This document shows, in pieces, positions 24,220 to 32,946 of a stretch of DNA of 39,850 nucleotides; within the stretch, counting starts at the first letter, position 1; each line of letters begins with the position of its first letter. The notes under the pieces are model-generated. The model was given only the letters and a program-made list of their open reading frames with translations, searched no databases and had not been told where the DNA came from. Position numbers and translations under genes: made by a program. The DNA is taken from positions 1-39,850 of the forward strand of contig NZ_PDZC01000016.1 in assembly GCF_002743375.1 (NCBI RefSeq), in the 5' to 3' direction. The stretch is from Sporosarcina sp. P34 (GTDB lineage: Bacteria; Bacillota; Bacilli; Bacillales_A; Planococcaceae).

Positions 24220-24459
24220 TCAGTTCTTAGAAGGCATTACCCAAACTTTATATCTATCGTCTATTGACCTTTCTGTAATCACCCTAAATTCCCTTGTCTC
24301 CGCAAGTCTAAAAGCTAAAGCATACGCTATTTTATAATCAGACGTTTCATAGCCATCGTACAGTTTTGCATACATTTCATTCGCTATTGAATCAGCCCAA
24401 ACATCCGCTTCGAACAAGCTATCAAATATGAAATTTTCTACTTTCCATTTATATGTCAT
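24220..24459 (-). CDS. Small hypothetical protein
   Basis: A 79-aa protein starting at ATG 24459 behind a good ribosome site (GAGAGGTGG). It is rich in aromatic and acidic residues (MTYKWKVENFIFDSLFEADV, YDGYETSDYKIAYALAFRLA) and has no membrane segment. Family not recognised. It is monocistronic as far as can be seen. Confidence 0.6.
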   Translation of the reverse strand: MTYKWKVENFIFDSLFEADVWADSIANEMYAKLYDGYETSDYKIAYALAFRLAETREFRVITERSIDDRYKVWVMPSKN

Positions 24460-24549
24460 CCACTATCCACCTCTCTAATCTCCTAACTACTTAAGACCAG
24501 ATTATATATACTAGGCCCCCACCTGTTGACGAAAGAACTAATCATTTAC

Positions 24550-24996
24550 CTAGTAAGATAAGCTTAATTCATAATGATAAAATTGTGTATCGCGCTCATA
24601 CCCGTTTTTCTCATATAGTTTTTGAGCCGTGTAGTTATCTGGTGCCGTCTCCAACACAATACTTTTTGCGCCTGTTTCACGTGCATAGTCTTTCGCCTTT
24701 TGTAAAAGTGTTTGACCAATTCCTTGTTTTCGGGCTTCTGGATCTACAAACATATCATTTAGTATCCAAGATTTTTTCATCGAAATGGATGAAAAAGTAG
24801 GATACAGTTGTGTGAAACCGACGTACATTTGGTTGTTCTTCACCACAAATACTACAGATTCTTTATTTTCCAGACGTTCTTTTATATAATTTCTTGCGCC
24901 TTCCACGTCTGAAGGTTGTTCATAGTACACGTGGTATGCATTGAATAAATTCGCTACACCTTCTAAATCCGCAATCGTAGCTTGATATACTTCCAT
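24550..24996 (-). CDS. GNAT family N-acetyltransferase
   Basis: A 148-aa acetyltransferase of complete length. The acetyl-CoA pyrophosphate-binding loop is RKQGIGQTLL, preceded by the beta-4 strand WILNDMFVDPEA. The C-terminal part has APDNYTAQKLYEKNGYERDT, typical of GNAT enzymes. The acceptor is unknown. The start ATG 24996 has TAGGGGGA upstream. Confidence 0.9.
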   Translation of the reverse strand: MEVYQATIADLEGVANLFNAYHVYYEQPSDVEGARNYIKERLENKESVVFVVKNNQMYVGFTQLYPTFSSISMKKSWILNDMFVDPEARKQGIGQTLLQKAKDYARETGAKSIVLETAPDNYTAQKLYEKNGYERDTQFYHYELSLSY

Positions 24997-25051
24997 TTAA
25001 AATCCCCCTAGTCGTTTTTATATCTCCATTTTGTATTTCAGTTGTATTTCA

Positions 25052-25186
25052 TTATTCCTTGAAATAAACCGTATACAGATCAAGCTTCACTCTACTATTC
25101 ATACGTTCATAAAGTGCAGAAGGGTTCACTTTTTCGAAGGTTTCAAATTGATTTAACTTTGTTCTATCCATTTCTACTCTATCCAT
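25052..25186 (-). CDS. Doubtful small ORF
   Basis: A frame of 44 codons from ATG 25186 (MDRVEMDRTKLNQFETFEKV-NPSALYERMN...VYFKE). No ribosome site is seen, and it begins just after the terminator of the transglutaminase operon. The sequence looks protein-like and may be a 3' relic; not recognised. Confidence 0.25.
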   Translation of the reverse strand: MDRVEMDRTKLNQFETFEKVNPSALYERMNSRVKLDLYTVYFKE

Positions 25187-25195
25187 TTTCAAAAA

Positions 25196-25226
25196 GAAAA
25201 GCACCGCGGTATGCGATGCTTTTCTC
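25196..25226 (-). terminator. Terminator of the moxR-DUF58-transglutaminase operon
   Basis: On the minus strand GAAAAGCA-TCGC pairs with GCGG-TGCTTTTC and runs into TTTTTG, a few bases after the transglutaminase stop. Confidence 0.7.
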
Positions 25227-25237
25227 AATTCCACTAT

Positions 25238-27460
25238 TTATTGATGACGTACGATAAATCGTAATTTCTTCAATCCTTTTTTCGACTTCCTCACCGCAGT
25301 ATGAACATGCGCATATAACTTTTCTACCTTCGCGCGTTCTTCATGGGTCACGCCATGTGGACTGTACTTAGCTTTTTGATAGATTTTCAACCCGTCCTCG
25401 AAGTCCTGTCGAAGTTGCGGATCGATCTTGCCAACTGCTTCAGGTAGCGTTTCGAATGAAGGCAGCTTCGCGACGACTTGTTCTTTCTCTAGCATCTGCA
25501 CCATGAGCTGTACATGGTGTACAACAGCTAATCGATAATCTTTCACTTGGAGTTTTTGTTGACGTTTTCTTTTTCTCAAGACGTACAGCACGAACAGGAT
25601 GAATATAACTAACGCAATGACAATATTCAGCCAGAACCACAAAACCGTGTTTGGATTCACTTTTTGCGTGTTTTCTGGTTCTTCTAGATTTTGTTGCACT
25701 TCTGTCGTGTCATTCGGTTCAGGTTCAGCCGTGCTTCCGCCATTTTCGTCCGGTGAATCGGATCCGCCCGGTGCTGGATAGTCTTGTTTATTGATCTTCG
25801 GCATTTTCTCAGCATACCCCGGTGTCACTTCAATCGGCACCCAGCCGACCGTATCGACATAGATTTCTGTCCACGCATGGGCATTTTTCTCACTGACGTT
25901 GATTTCACTGAATGACGGTACATCTTTCACGTCATCTAGTCCGACGATATAGCCTTCCGCATAACGCGCAGGCGTGCCGAGCATTCTGAATGCCAATGTA
26001 GCAACTGTCGCATAGTGAACGGAATAGCCTTTTTTCGACTCTTCCAGAATTCCCGTTACGAAATCCTGATCTTTTATCGGTTCGGCATGTTCGTTATAAC
26101 TCATCGACTGTGCGAGGAAACGTTCCACTTCCTGAATCGCTTGTTCGTACGGTAAACGTGTTTCCGCATCGAGTACGCTTTCATTCAAATGATTACGCAA
26201 TACGTTCCAACTGTCCTGCGGCACCGCGAGATAGTTGTTGTAGACATATTGGTTATAATGACTTTCACGACGTAAATAGTCGGTGTCTTTTGTTGCGTAT
26301 ACTGCATTCGCGATTTGCGGATAATCGGTGTACGGCGTCAGCATATAGTTCATTTCCACTGTACGCCTGCCGAAAACCCCTGTCGCATGGAGCGCGTCGG
26401 CTTGTTTGGAACGGACAAGATCGGCATCTATGTCTGCTAATTCATACGGTGCGTAAATATACCGACTGGAAGCAGCGACGTTTTGAATGATAAGTTTCGC
26501 TTCTGCGTACTCATCCGGCAAACTACTTTCTGCTGCCAAGCTCAGTTGTTTCGCTCCGGTGAAATCTTCCTTTTGTAATGCTTCAAGCAGTGACTTCTCT
26601 TCCCTATACGCTTCTCCATCGATTTCCTTCCAGCCGCTCGGCGTGTAAGTCGAACCGACGAATCCTTTTAAATACAGAGGACTCGGATTTTCCATTGCGA
26701 CTTTTAGCGCGGTATGGTCGTAAGGTGTAAACGTGGAAAGTCGATGGAAGTTTCCGGCTGTCAATACGGGCTCTTCGCCTGTATAATAGCGCCACTTCTC
26801 GCCTTGATAACGTACTTTGTCTTCCATTTTCGAACTACCTGTAAACTCTTCATCACCGTTTGGATTCATCGACGTATAGACGAACATCAGCACAACCAAT
26901 GAAATAGGCACGACCGCAATCCGTTTCCACCAGCGTACGGGTAGTTGATTCATATACAGCAACGCCAGAATCAGCACCGTGAAAAATAGAATATCAAGGA
27001 TCAATGCGGGTGATGTGCCGAGAAGTATTTGTATCGACCAAATCACGATAGCGAGCGCAACAGGAATCCAACGTTTTTGATTTGCGATGGCATAATACAT
27101 GGCACTGCCGATCAGCAAAGCAATTTGACCGAGGATCATGCCGTTTAGCCACGAAGTCGTTTCATTGACGGATAATAGATCCATATAAATATGTTTGTGT
27201 TCTGAGAGTGCGATGAACAACGCGTTGATCGTTCGTTTCACGTCGTCTATGTACGTTGATAGGAAAATCAAACTGAAAACTACGCTCGCAATCAAGACGA
27301 TGTCGCCGCCACGCTGTTTCCACTGTATACGCGCGACCATCCACAGCAAGACGAGAATGAGCGCGGGAACGCTACTCATCTCTGGCAACAGCATCGAACG
27401 GATTACGAGGAATGCCGCTACAATGACACAATACGCAACTACTCCATCTAGCCATTTCAT
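25238..27460 (-). CDS. Transglutaminase-like membrane protein (DUF3488/TgpA type)
   Basis: A 740-aa protein. An N-terminal block of about six membrane helices (5-195) is followed by a large extracellular part (200-595) with a transglutaminase-like fold, one membrane helix near 600-622 (LWFWLNIVIALVIFILFVLY) and a cytoplasmic DUF4129-like tail. At the position of the catalytic Cys (usual GYCxHxA) this protein has Ser-480 (KKGYSVHYATVATLAFRMLG). His-528 is present (NAHAWTEIY) and the Asp position is Glu-544 (VPIEVTPG). A classical thiol transglutaminase or protease reaction is therefore doubtful. ATG 27460 overlaps the DUF58 stop (ATGA), with AAGGAGG upstream. It is the third gene of the moxR operon. 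Confidence 0.9.
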   Translation of the reverse strand: MKWLDGVVAYCVIVAAFLVIRSMLLPEMSSVPALILVLLWMVARIQWKQRGGDIVLIASVVFSLIFLSTYIDDVKRTINALFIALSEHKHIYMDLLSVNETTSWLNGMILGQIALLIGSAMYYAIANQKRWIPVALAIVIWSIQILLGTSPALILDILFFTVLILALLYMNQLPVRWWKRIAVVPISLVVLMFVYTSMNPNGDEEFTGSSKMEDKVRYQGEKWRYYTGEEPVLTAGNFHRLSTFTPYDHTALKVAMENPSPLYLKGFVGSTYTPSGWKEIDGEAYREEKSLLEALQKEDFTGAKQLSLAAESSLPDEYAEAKLIIQNVAASSRYIYAPYELADIDADLVRSKQADALHATGVFGRRTVEMNYMLTPYTDYPQIANAVYATKDTDYLRRESHYNQYVYNNYLAVPQDSWNVLRNHLNESVLDAETRLPYEQAIQEVERFLAQSMSYNEHAEPIKDQDFVTGILEESKKGYSVHYATVATLAFRMLGTPARYAEGYIVGLDDVKDVPSFSEINVSEKNAHAWTEIYVDTVGWVPIEVTPGYAEKMPKINKQDYPAPGGSDSPDENGGSTAEPEPNDTTEVQQNLEEPENTQKVNPNTVLWFWLNIVIALVIFILFVLYVLRKRKRQQKLQVKDYRLAVVHHVQLMVQMLEKEQVVAKLPSFETLPEAVGKIDPQLRQDFEDGLKIYQKAKYSPHGVTHEERAKVEKLYAHVHTAVRKSKKGLKKLRFIVRHQ

Positions 27461-28515
27461 GCGACGGATCCCTCCTTCTGATTCGAGATCACGACGGTCT
27501 GGTAGTCGGTACTACGCGCACTATTGGTCGTCAATACAATACAGTTTGGATAGGTTTGTTTGAGCCTTTTCCACTGTTCATCCGACATCGAAACTTGCGC
27601 GGCACTTCTCGTCAACACTTCTTTTATAGCGTTCGCTGCATCCCGTTCATTGTTGATCTTCAACTGCTCACCTGTCGAATGATCTACTAGAAGCTGGACT
27701 TCGTGATCGCCTGCGACATAGGAATAAAGCAGAGCGGAAAACGTCTCGATGAATTCATCATAGAGTGCCAAGCGATTGGTAAACGATGTAAAATCGATCG
27801 TCATCATAACGGCATTCCCTGTCAGCGTTTCATACTGTTTGACTAGTACATCATCGACTTTACTTGATAGTTTCCAGTGAATTTGTTTGACTGAGTCGCC
27901 CGGTTTGTACACCGACAATTCCACAAGCTCTTCGCCATTAATTTTCTTCATCGGAATCATGCCTGACGTTTGTAGCACATGTTGATTTTGCTCAATGCGT
28001 TGAAGTTTTAGTAAATACGGATTCGGCATGATCAATAGTGCGGATTGCGTATCCATTTTCTGCATCGAACGGAAGAACGTGAAACTGTCTTTGATCGTCA
28101 GTTGTGTGATTCGTATATTCACTTGTCCCATATAGTTCCGCGGCAACACGAACGAAAATTCTTCCGTACTTTTCGCTCGGATGGACAAGTCGTGCTGATG
28201 ACTCTCTTGTCTGCCTGTAAATAGATGCTCGGTGACGAGATGTATTTGTAGGTGTGTAACGGGTATGCGACTCGTATTTTGTACGCGCAGTTGATAGCTC
28301 ATTTGTTCATTTTTATAGATTTCATTCGCCGTGATAATCTCGCATTGAATTTTTCCTTTGACGAGATAGACGCTCAACACGAGCCACAGCCATACAATGA
28401 GAGAACCGACTGCGAATAATAGAGCGAAATGCGTCGTCGTGAAGATGAAAAACGCGAGCGTAAACAGCAGCCACACGACGCTAATGAGTAGTGTCCCTTT
28501 CATACGATCAGCCAT
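27457..28515 (-). CDS. DUF58 domain protein
   Basis: A 352-aa protein with two N-terminal membrane helices (about 8-25 and 29-50), an Ig-like middle region and the DUF58 core. The signature is ELVELSVYKPGDSVKQIHWK-LSSK, followed by a von Willebrand-like region (VMMTIDFTSF). DUF58 proteins work with MoxR ATPases, probably in assembly or maturation of envelope proteins. The ATG at 28515 shares its A with the preceding TAA (TAATG), and its 3' end overlaps the next gene, so the operon is translationally coupled. Confidence 0.92.
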   Translation of the reverse strand: MADRMKGTLLISVVWLLFTLAFFIFTTTHFALLFAVGSLIVWLWLVLSVYLVKGKIQCEIITANEIYKNEQMSYQLRVQNTSRIPVTHLQIHLVTEHLFTGRQESHQHDLSIRAKSTEEFSFVLPRNYMGQVNIRITQLTIKDSFTFFRSMQKMDTQSALLIMPNPYLLKLQRIEQNQHVLQTSGMIPMKKINGEELVELSVYKPGDSVKQIHWKLSSKVDDVLVKQYETLTGNAVMMTIDFTSFTNRLALYDEFIETFSALLYSYVAGDHEVQLLVDHSTGEQLKINNERDAANAIKEVLTRSAAQVSMSDEQWKRLKQTYPNCIVLTTNSARSTDYQTVVISNQKEGSVA

Positions 28516-29459
28516 TAAAATGTCGCAAGCATTGCTTGATCGGGCGTAGCAACACTGTGCAGTAAGTTTTCAAGTAGCGCATCCTGTTCATGTGCAGTAC
28601 CAGGTACGCCTGACATGACGATGCGGTGTCGGCTTGTCGGCAACCACACAGCCTGGACATCTTCCGGAATGACGTAGTCGCGTTGTTGTAAAAAGGCATG
28701 TGCTTTCGCCATCTGACAAAGAGCGAGTGCGCCACGCGGGCTGATTCCTTGATGGATCGATGAATGATTTCTCGTTTTCTCGGTCAGTGCCGTGACGTAG
28801 CGCAAGATTTCATCGTCAATGAATAGGTTCTGTACTTGATGTTGTAGCGCAAGCAATTCGTTTTTCGTGATAATTTGTGTCAGTGAAGATAATGGATCTG
28901 CCTGTTGACGATTTCTCAGCATGGCTACTTGGTCTTCAAAATCGGGATACCCTACGCTCAATTTCGTCATGAAACGGTCGAGTTGCGCAGTTGGTAGTGG
29001 TTGTGTACCAATTGTGCCGTACGGGTTTTGCGTCGCGATGACGTGAAACGGCGCGGGCAGCGGATAGGTCACGCCGTCGACTGTTACTTGTTTCTCTTGC
29101 ATCGCTTCAAGGAGCGCTGCTTGCGTTCTCGAAGATGTCCGGTTGATTTCATCGCCGAGCAATAAGTTGCACATGACCGCGCCTTCTTTAAAGACGAATT
29201 CGTTTTTCTCTTTGTCGAACATCGTGAATCCAATGACGTCAGACGCGACGACGTCCGGTGTGAATTGGATGCGGTTCGAATCGAGACCGACGACTCGGCT
29301 GAATGCTTTCGCGAGTGTCGTTTTCCCAACTCCCGGTAAATCTTCTAGCAATACATGTCCGCCAGCTAGGAACGTCATCCACACATTTTGGATGACGTCG
29401 TCTTTACCGTTCATTACTTTTTTCATTTCATTGAGTACGTGTGTTGATGGATTGCTCAT
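28515..29459 (-). CDS. MoxR family AAA+ ATPase
   Basis: A 314-aa ATPase with Walker A GVGKTTL at about 43-49, Walker B LLLGDEINR at 99-107, the MoxR block QNPYGTIGTQPLPTAQLDRF (sensor and arginine finger) and the C-terminal helical lid (GISPRGALALCQMAKAHAFL). MoxR proteins act as chaperone-like ATPases for partner proteins with VWA or DUF58 domains; the partner genes follow at once. Start ATG 29459 has AGGAGG nine bases upstream. First gene of the operon. No clear promoter was identified in the 200 bp before it. Confidence 0.94.
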   Translation of the reverse strand: MSNPSTHVLNEMKKVMNGKDDVIQNVWMTFLAGGHVLLEDLPGVGKTTLAKAFSRVVGLDSNRIQFTPDVVASDVIGFTMFDKEKNEFVFKEGAVMCNLLLGDEINRTSSRTQAALLEAMQEKQVTVDGVTYPLPAPFHVIATQNPYGTIGTQPLPTAQLDRFMTKLSVGYPDFEDQVAMLRNRQQADPLSSLTQIITKNELLALQHQVQNLFIDDEILRYVTALTEKTRNHSSIHQGISPRGALALCQMAKAHAFLQQRDYVIPEDVQAVWLPTSRHRIVMSGVPGTAHEQDALLENLLHSVATPDQAMLATF

Positions 29460-29654
29460 TGTTTAGTTCCTCCTGTTGTTCATGTTCACAGCGTCTACGA
29501 TGTCTTCCGTGATCTCGTTGATCTATATCAAACACTATTCTTACACCGATCGAATCTTCCAAGCTACCCAACGATAAAGAGGATGAATGCTACGGCTACT
29601 AGATCTTTCTTCATTATATCGCTCTACTCTCTTTAACGCCTTCTTTTTTTCATT

Positions 29655-29897
29655 CTACTTATTACTACGACGACCAAACCTGCGGCGACCTTGGAATTGA
29701 ATGTCGTTCATACCTTTAATGAACGTGATTTCGGCTGTAAAATCATTCAGTTGCTTACCATTTAGCATCACGTTCATTTCCTGGGGAATGAGAGAATCGT
29801 CCAAATGATTTACAGTGACGACGTCTAGCGTGGAAGCCCCTACCTTTTCATTGAAATTAGAAGGAGCAGTTTTTTCAGTGGCAGTGTGGTTTTGAAA
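29655..29897 (-). pseudogene. 3' remnant of a gene formerly under cobalamin riboswitch control
   Basis: The frame is open for 80 codons from just after an in-frame TGA (29898-29900) to TAG at 29655-29657, with no start or ribosome site. It reads FQNHTATEKTAPSNFNEKVG, STLDVVTVNHLDDSLIPQEM, NVMLNGKQLNDFTAEITFIK and GMNDIQFQGRRRFGRRSNK. The composition is clearly coding and suggests a secreted or surface protein C-terminus with a basic tail. Family not recognised. It begins directly at the terminator following the riboswitch, so the 5' part of the gene has been deleted. Confidence 0.55.
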
Positions 29898-29901
29898 TCA
29901 A

Positions 29902-29929
29902 AAAACCCCCACTCCCTGAATGAGATGGG
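29902..29929 (-). terminator. Expression-platform terminator after the cobalamin riboswitch
   Basis: On the minus strand CCCCATCTC, a short loop and GGAGTGGGG are followed by TTTTTT. It is placed about 30 nt after the aptamer, as expected for transcriptional control. Confidence 0.75.
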
Positions 29930-29954
29930 GACCATGAAGGTGTCATGCTTACTT

Positions 29955-30068
29955 TCTATGGCAGGTCTCCTGACTTAGTGTCATTTTTTCCCCATTACAG
30001 TGGCCGGAAAGCTCAGGATTTTCACCTGGTTCCTATAGTTTTTGCGGGGTGAAATCAATAGACAGAGT
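29955..30068 (-). ncRNA. Cobalamin (vitamin B12) riboswitch
   Basis: The minus strand carries the conserved parts in order: ATAGGAACCAGGTGAAAATC, then CTGAGC-TTTCCGG, then GCCACTG (the central box, 29998-30004), a variable arm with AATGGGG, and finally AAGTCAGGAGACCTGCC (29960-29976). The last two segments are diagnostic of the B12 aptamer. A terminator follows at 29902-29929, so binding of the cobalamin would stop transcription. Downstream is only a gene remnant, then the moxR operon 200 bp further. Confidence 0.93.
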
Positions 30069-30217
30069 AGTTAGGCTAGTTATAAAACTACAACTAAAGA
30101 CTGGTATTTAAATCTATTTTTTAATCCTTTAAGCCTCTTTTTATAAAAAAAATAGTGTAGTAAAATAATATAGTAAACTATTTAATTGCAATACTAATAT
30201 AGTAGGGGGACGAAGAA

Positions 30218-30664
30218 ATGAAATTGCTTAAGAAAAAAATTGTACTTACAGGTACTGCTGCACTAATGATGTTTAGCTTATCTTTAGCGCCAGTCAATTT
30301 GACAAAGGACAACAATGGTGTTCAGTTAGTTACCAGTAAAGCCGAAGCTTCAAGTTGGATTTACGTCGATACCAAAAAAAGAAGCACAAGGGCTAATGAC
30401 ATATTAGCTAAAGGCGGAATTGCAGCACTAGGTTCATTATTGGCTATTCCACTTCCTTACACTGCACCTCTCTCCGCATTCGCCACTGTCATTATAAGTG
30501 AGAATATGAAAACGGCTTACTTTATTGATAAACGATCTATGCGTATGGCTGGTCACGTTTTCCAAGTTAAACACGAAATTCAAATGTATAGTGATTCAAG
30601 TTATAAAAAGAAAAAAGGTAAGCCAATTACCATCATACATAACGATACCGGTGGTCCTAAATAA
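30218..30664 (+). CDS. Secreted small protein of unknown function
   Basis: A 148-aa protein with a signal peptide: basic start MKLLKKK, hydrophobic core 9-25 and a cleavage site after KAEA at 44. The mature part of about 104 residues has a Gly/Ala-rich hydrophobic stretch (GGIAALGSLLAIPLPYTAPL, SAFATVII) and a basic polar tail (SYKKKKGKPITIIHNDTGGPK). The start has a strong ribosome site (GGGGGACG). The layout is reminiscent of secreted antimicrobial peptides, but I recognise no family and no immunity gene is adjacent. The 150 bp upstream are very AT-rich. Confidence 0.7.
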   Translation: MKLLKKKIVLTGTAALMMFSLSLAPVNLTKDNNGVQLVTSKAEASSWIYVDTKKRSTRANDILAKGGIAALGSLLAIPLPYTAPLSAFATVIISENMKTAYFIDKRSMRMAGHVFQVKHEIQMYSDSSYKKKKGKPITIIHNDTGGPK

Positions 30665-30731
30665 ACAAAGCGTTTCAAAGAAAGATTGGTTTTGGTTTCG
30701 GCTTCTTTGCATTCCATATAATTAACATACA

Positions 30732-30777
30732 AGAACCCCCTCATTCATGTCCAGTAACGACATAAACAGGGGGTTCT
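30732..30777. terminator. Bidirectional terminator
   Basis: AGAACCCCCT (30732-30741) pairs with AGGGGGTTCT (30768-30777). It lies between the convergent genes at 30218-30664 and 30790-31050 and can serve both. Confidence 0.75.
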
Positions 30778-30789
30778 CTTCTATAGAAA

Positions 30790-31050
30790 TCACTTCTCAT
30801 CTTCCCCATCACACGGTGGTTTCTCAACAATCGTCTTCCCACTCGAATACAATCCGCTCGCCGACAATCCCATAATAATTCCGCCCAGTATCCCAGACTT
30901 CCAATCATTTGGAAACAAGTAGAAAATCCCGCCACCTATGCCTAATAGTAAGGAAAAGATTGGAATCAGTTTCTTCGGCAATCCATTCATCTTCAGAATT
31001 TCCGTTAACCCGATAATAACAGGGATCAGTACAATATCTGAAACTTCCAA
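30790..31050 (-). CDS. Small holin-like membrane protein
   Basis: An 86-aa protein starting at TTG 31050 with GGAGG eight bases upstream. It has two or three membrane helices (MEVSDIVLIPVIIGLTEIL, IPIFSLLLGIGGGIFYLFP, SGILGGIIMGLSASGLYSSG) and a charged C-terminal tail (EKPPCDGEDEK). This pattern matches small phage-holin-like proteins found in many Bacillales genomes, also outside prophages. No lysin gene is nearby, so a lytic role is only a suggestion. Confidence 0.6.
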   Translation of the reverse strand: MEVSDIVLIPVIIGLTEILKMNGLPKKLIPIFSLLLGIGGGIFYLFPNDWKSGILGGIIMGLSASGLYSSGKTIVEKPPCDGEDEK

Positions 31051-31150
31051 TGCGTGTCCCTCCTCTTTATCTATTCTATTCAGACTCTATGCAAGATGAA
31101 TCGGCTTTTTGCATACAGTGTAGAAGAAAGATTGGTGAAAGGGGATGCCT

Positions 31151-32167
31151 ATGGTCACTGGTTTGCTCATTATTTTAGGTTTGGTGTTATTGCTGCCGTT
31201 TACGGTCCCTCGTATTGAACGTAATTTGGAACTGTTTTTATTCGTTATGGGGTGTGCTGCGGCATTTGTTAGTGGGGTGTTGGAGTGGGAGTTATGGAAT
31301 AAGGCATTACGCGATCCATTGCATATTACGCTCGCCGTTCTTGTGGCGGGAATAGTCTTTCGCTGGATACGACATCCATTTGAGAAAGCGGTAGTAGCAG
31401 GCAGCCGAATCATTCCATTCCGATTATTCTTGGCGCTAATTATTATGGGATTGGGATTGATTTCTAGTATTATCACGGCCATTATTGCAGCGTTAGTCCT
31501 CGTGGCCATCGCGTCCGTCTTGCAAATGGACCGACGTTCAGAAATTCGTTTTGTGATCTTGGCGTGTTACGCAATCGGCATGGGCGCGGTGCTGACACCA
31601 ATCGGTGAGCCACTATCGACGATTGCGACGAATAAATTGGATGAAGATTTTTATTACCTAATGAACTTGCTTGGAACCGATATTATAGCCGGTGTCTTCG
31701 TCTTTGGACTGCTCGCATTCTTCCTGATTCGCCCACGCAACCGCTCGCGGTACCGTTCTTCCGGACAAGCGGCAGAGTCGTACATAAGTATTTTCGGACG
31801 CGGCGTAAAAGTGTATATATTTGTTTTGGCATTGACATTGCTCGGTGCGGGATTTGAGCCATTGATCACCCTTTACTTACTCGATCTTCAGCCATTAACA
31901 CTTTACTGGATCAATATGATTTCAGCTGTACTCGACAACGCGACACTTGCTGCTGCGGAAATCAGTCCCGCGATGGACGCATCAACGATCCAAGCGCTCT
32001 TACTTGGCTTGTTAATTAGTGGCGGGATGTTGATTCCCGGAAATATCCCGAATATCATTGCGGCTGGTAAACTCAATATTCGCAGTGGCGAATGGGCGCG
32101 TGTCGGTGTACCGCTTGGATTGCTTGCGATGGTTGTCTATTTCGTGATTCTACTTGGCAGACAATGA
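31151..32167 (+). CDS. DUF1646 family cation-transporter-like membrane protein
   Basis: A protein of about 338 aa with 9-10 membrane helices. ATG 31151 (MVTGLLIILGLVLLLPFTVP) fits the GAAAGGGG ribosome site better than ATG 31145, which abuts it. The block YAIGMGAVLTPIGEPLSTIA and the late motif ISGGMLIPGNIPNIIAAGKL are typical of DUF1646, a family related to ion-transporter (ArsB/NhaD-type) folds with two re-entrant repeats. The ion is not known. Monocistronic. Confidence 0.82.
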   Translation: MVTGLLIILGLVLLLPFTVPRIERNLELFLFVMGCAAAFVSGVLEWELWNKALRDPLHITLAVLVAGIVFRWIRHPFEKAVVAGSRIIPFRLFLALIIMGLGLISSIITAIIAALVLVAIASVLQMDRRSEIRFVILACYAIGMGAVLTPIGEPLSTIATNKLDEDFYYLMNLLGTDIIAGVFVFGLLAFFLIRPRNRSRYRSSGQAAESYISIFGRGVKVYIFVLALTLLGAGFEPLITLYLLDLQPLTLYWINMISAVLDNATLAAAEISPAMDASTIQALLLGLLISGGMLIPGNIPNIIAAGKLNIRSGEWARVGVPLGLLAMVVYFVILLGRQ

Positions 32168-32173
32168 AAAAAA

Positions 32174-32198
32174 GACCGCGCAGGCGGTCCTTTCATTT
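32174..32198. terminator. Bidirectional terminator
   Basis: GACCGC-GCAG-GCGGTC is preceded by seven A (T-run on the minus strand) and followed by CTTTCATTTT. It lies between the convergent DUF1646 and lipoprotein genes. Confidence 0.75.
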
Positions 32199-32635
32199 TA
32201 CTCGATTACTTTCACCCATACCCGATACTTTTTGTCATCCGTCTGAACCAATTTAGTATTGGGACTCGGTGCGCTATTCCTCTTTGTAAAACCTGCTTCA
32301 AACGAAGAAGTTTTGACACTTTCACCTAAGTTCTCCTCAGAAGGCATGCCGATGCCAATCGCATCCGTTACCGTCCACCTGTCATCTTTCTCTTTGTTCA
32401 ACTTTGCGATGAATATTTCTTCCGTGCCGTCCAATATCCCTTTATAGACATTGATTACTTTATTATTATCGACTTCCAACGTACGATACACTTTCACCAC
32501 TTCCGCAAAACCTTCCTCTGCATGAAGCTGTTCAATTGCCTCTTTTGGCGTGTTCGATGTCGTATTCTTATCTGCTGTTTGGCATCCTACCAATATGACT
32601 GTCAAAAACGTAATATAAAATAGTTTTCGAAGCAT
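32198..32635 (-). CDS. Lipoprotein, hypothetical
   Basis: A 145-aa protein with a signal peptide and lipobox (MLRKLFYITFLTVILVGCQT, Cys-18), so it is anchored outside the membrane. The mature domain of about 125 residues contains YKGILDGTEEIFIAKLNKEK and ends KKYRVWVKVIE. Family not recognised. The ATG 32635 has AAGGAGAGG upstream. Confidence 0.75.
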   Translation of the reverse strand: MLRKLFYITFLTVILVGCQTADKNTTSNTPKEAIEQLHAEEGFAEVVKVYRTLEVDNNKVINVYKGILDGTEEIFIAKLNKEKDDRWTVTDAIGIGMPSEENLGESVKTSSFEAGFTKRNSAPSPNTKLVQTDDKKYRVWVKVIE

Positions 32636-32747
32636 GAAATCCTCTCCTTATCTATTTTATTGAATAGCCTATTGTCGGCTATATTCAATCCTCATTTGAT
32701 TCTCTTATCCCCGTGACATGCAAAATTTGATTTGAATATGATTCTTT

Positions 32748-32924
32748 TTATTTCTGCTTATCTAATCTTTCTGCAATCGATTGAAGGATTGCATTCTTGC
32801 GTTCCTGTAGTTTAAGGAATTTCAGCGCAAACCATATAGTGAATAGTAGGAATGCTAGCGGAATGATGTAAATGAATATATTTCCAGAAGATATGAATGG
32901 ATCATACATATTATGGTGATGCAT
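32748..32924 (-). CDS. Small single-helix membrane protein (58 aa)
   Basis: ATG 32924 follows a strong GGGAGGAG with good spacing. The protein begins MHHHNMYDPFISSGN, has one membrane helix (IFIYIIPLAFLLFTIWFALK) and a charged tail (LQERKNAILQSIAERLDKQK). Codon use and the ribosome site support it. It is 22 bp from the next gene upstream (32947-33165), so the two may form a small operon of membrane proteins. No family recognised. Confidence 0.7.
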   Translation of the reverse strand: MHHHNMYDPFISSGNIFIYIIPLAFLLFTIWFALKFLKLQERKNAILQSIAERLDKQK

Positions 32925-32946
32925 ATGTATCTCCTCCCTTCACGAT

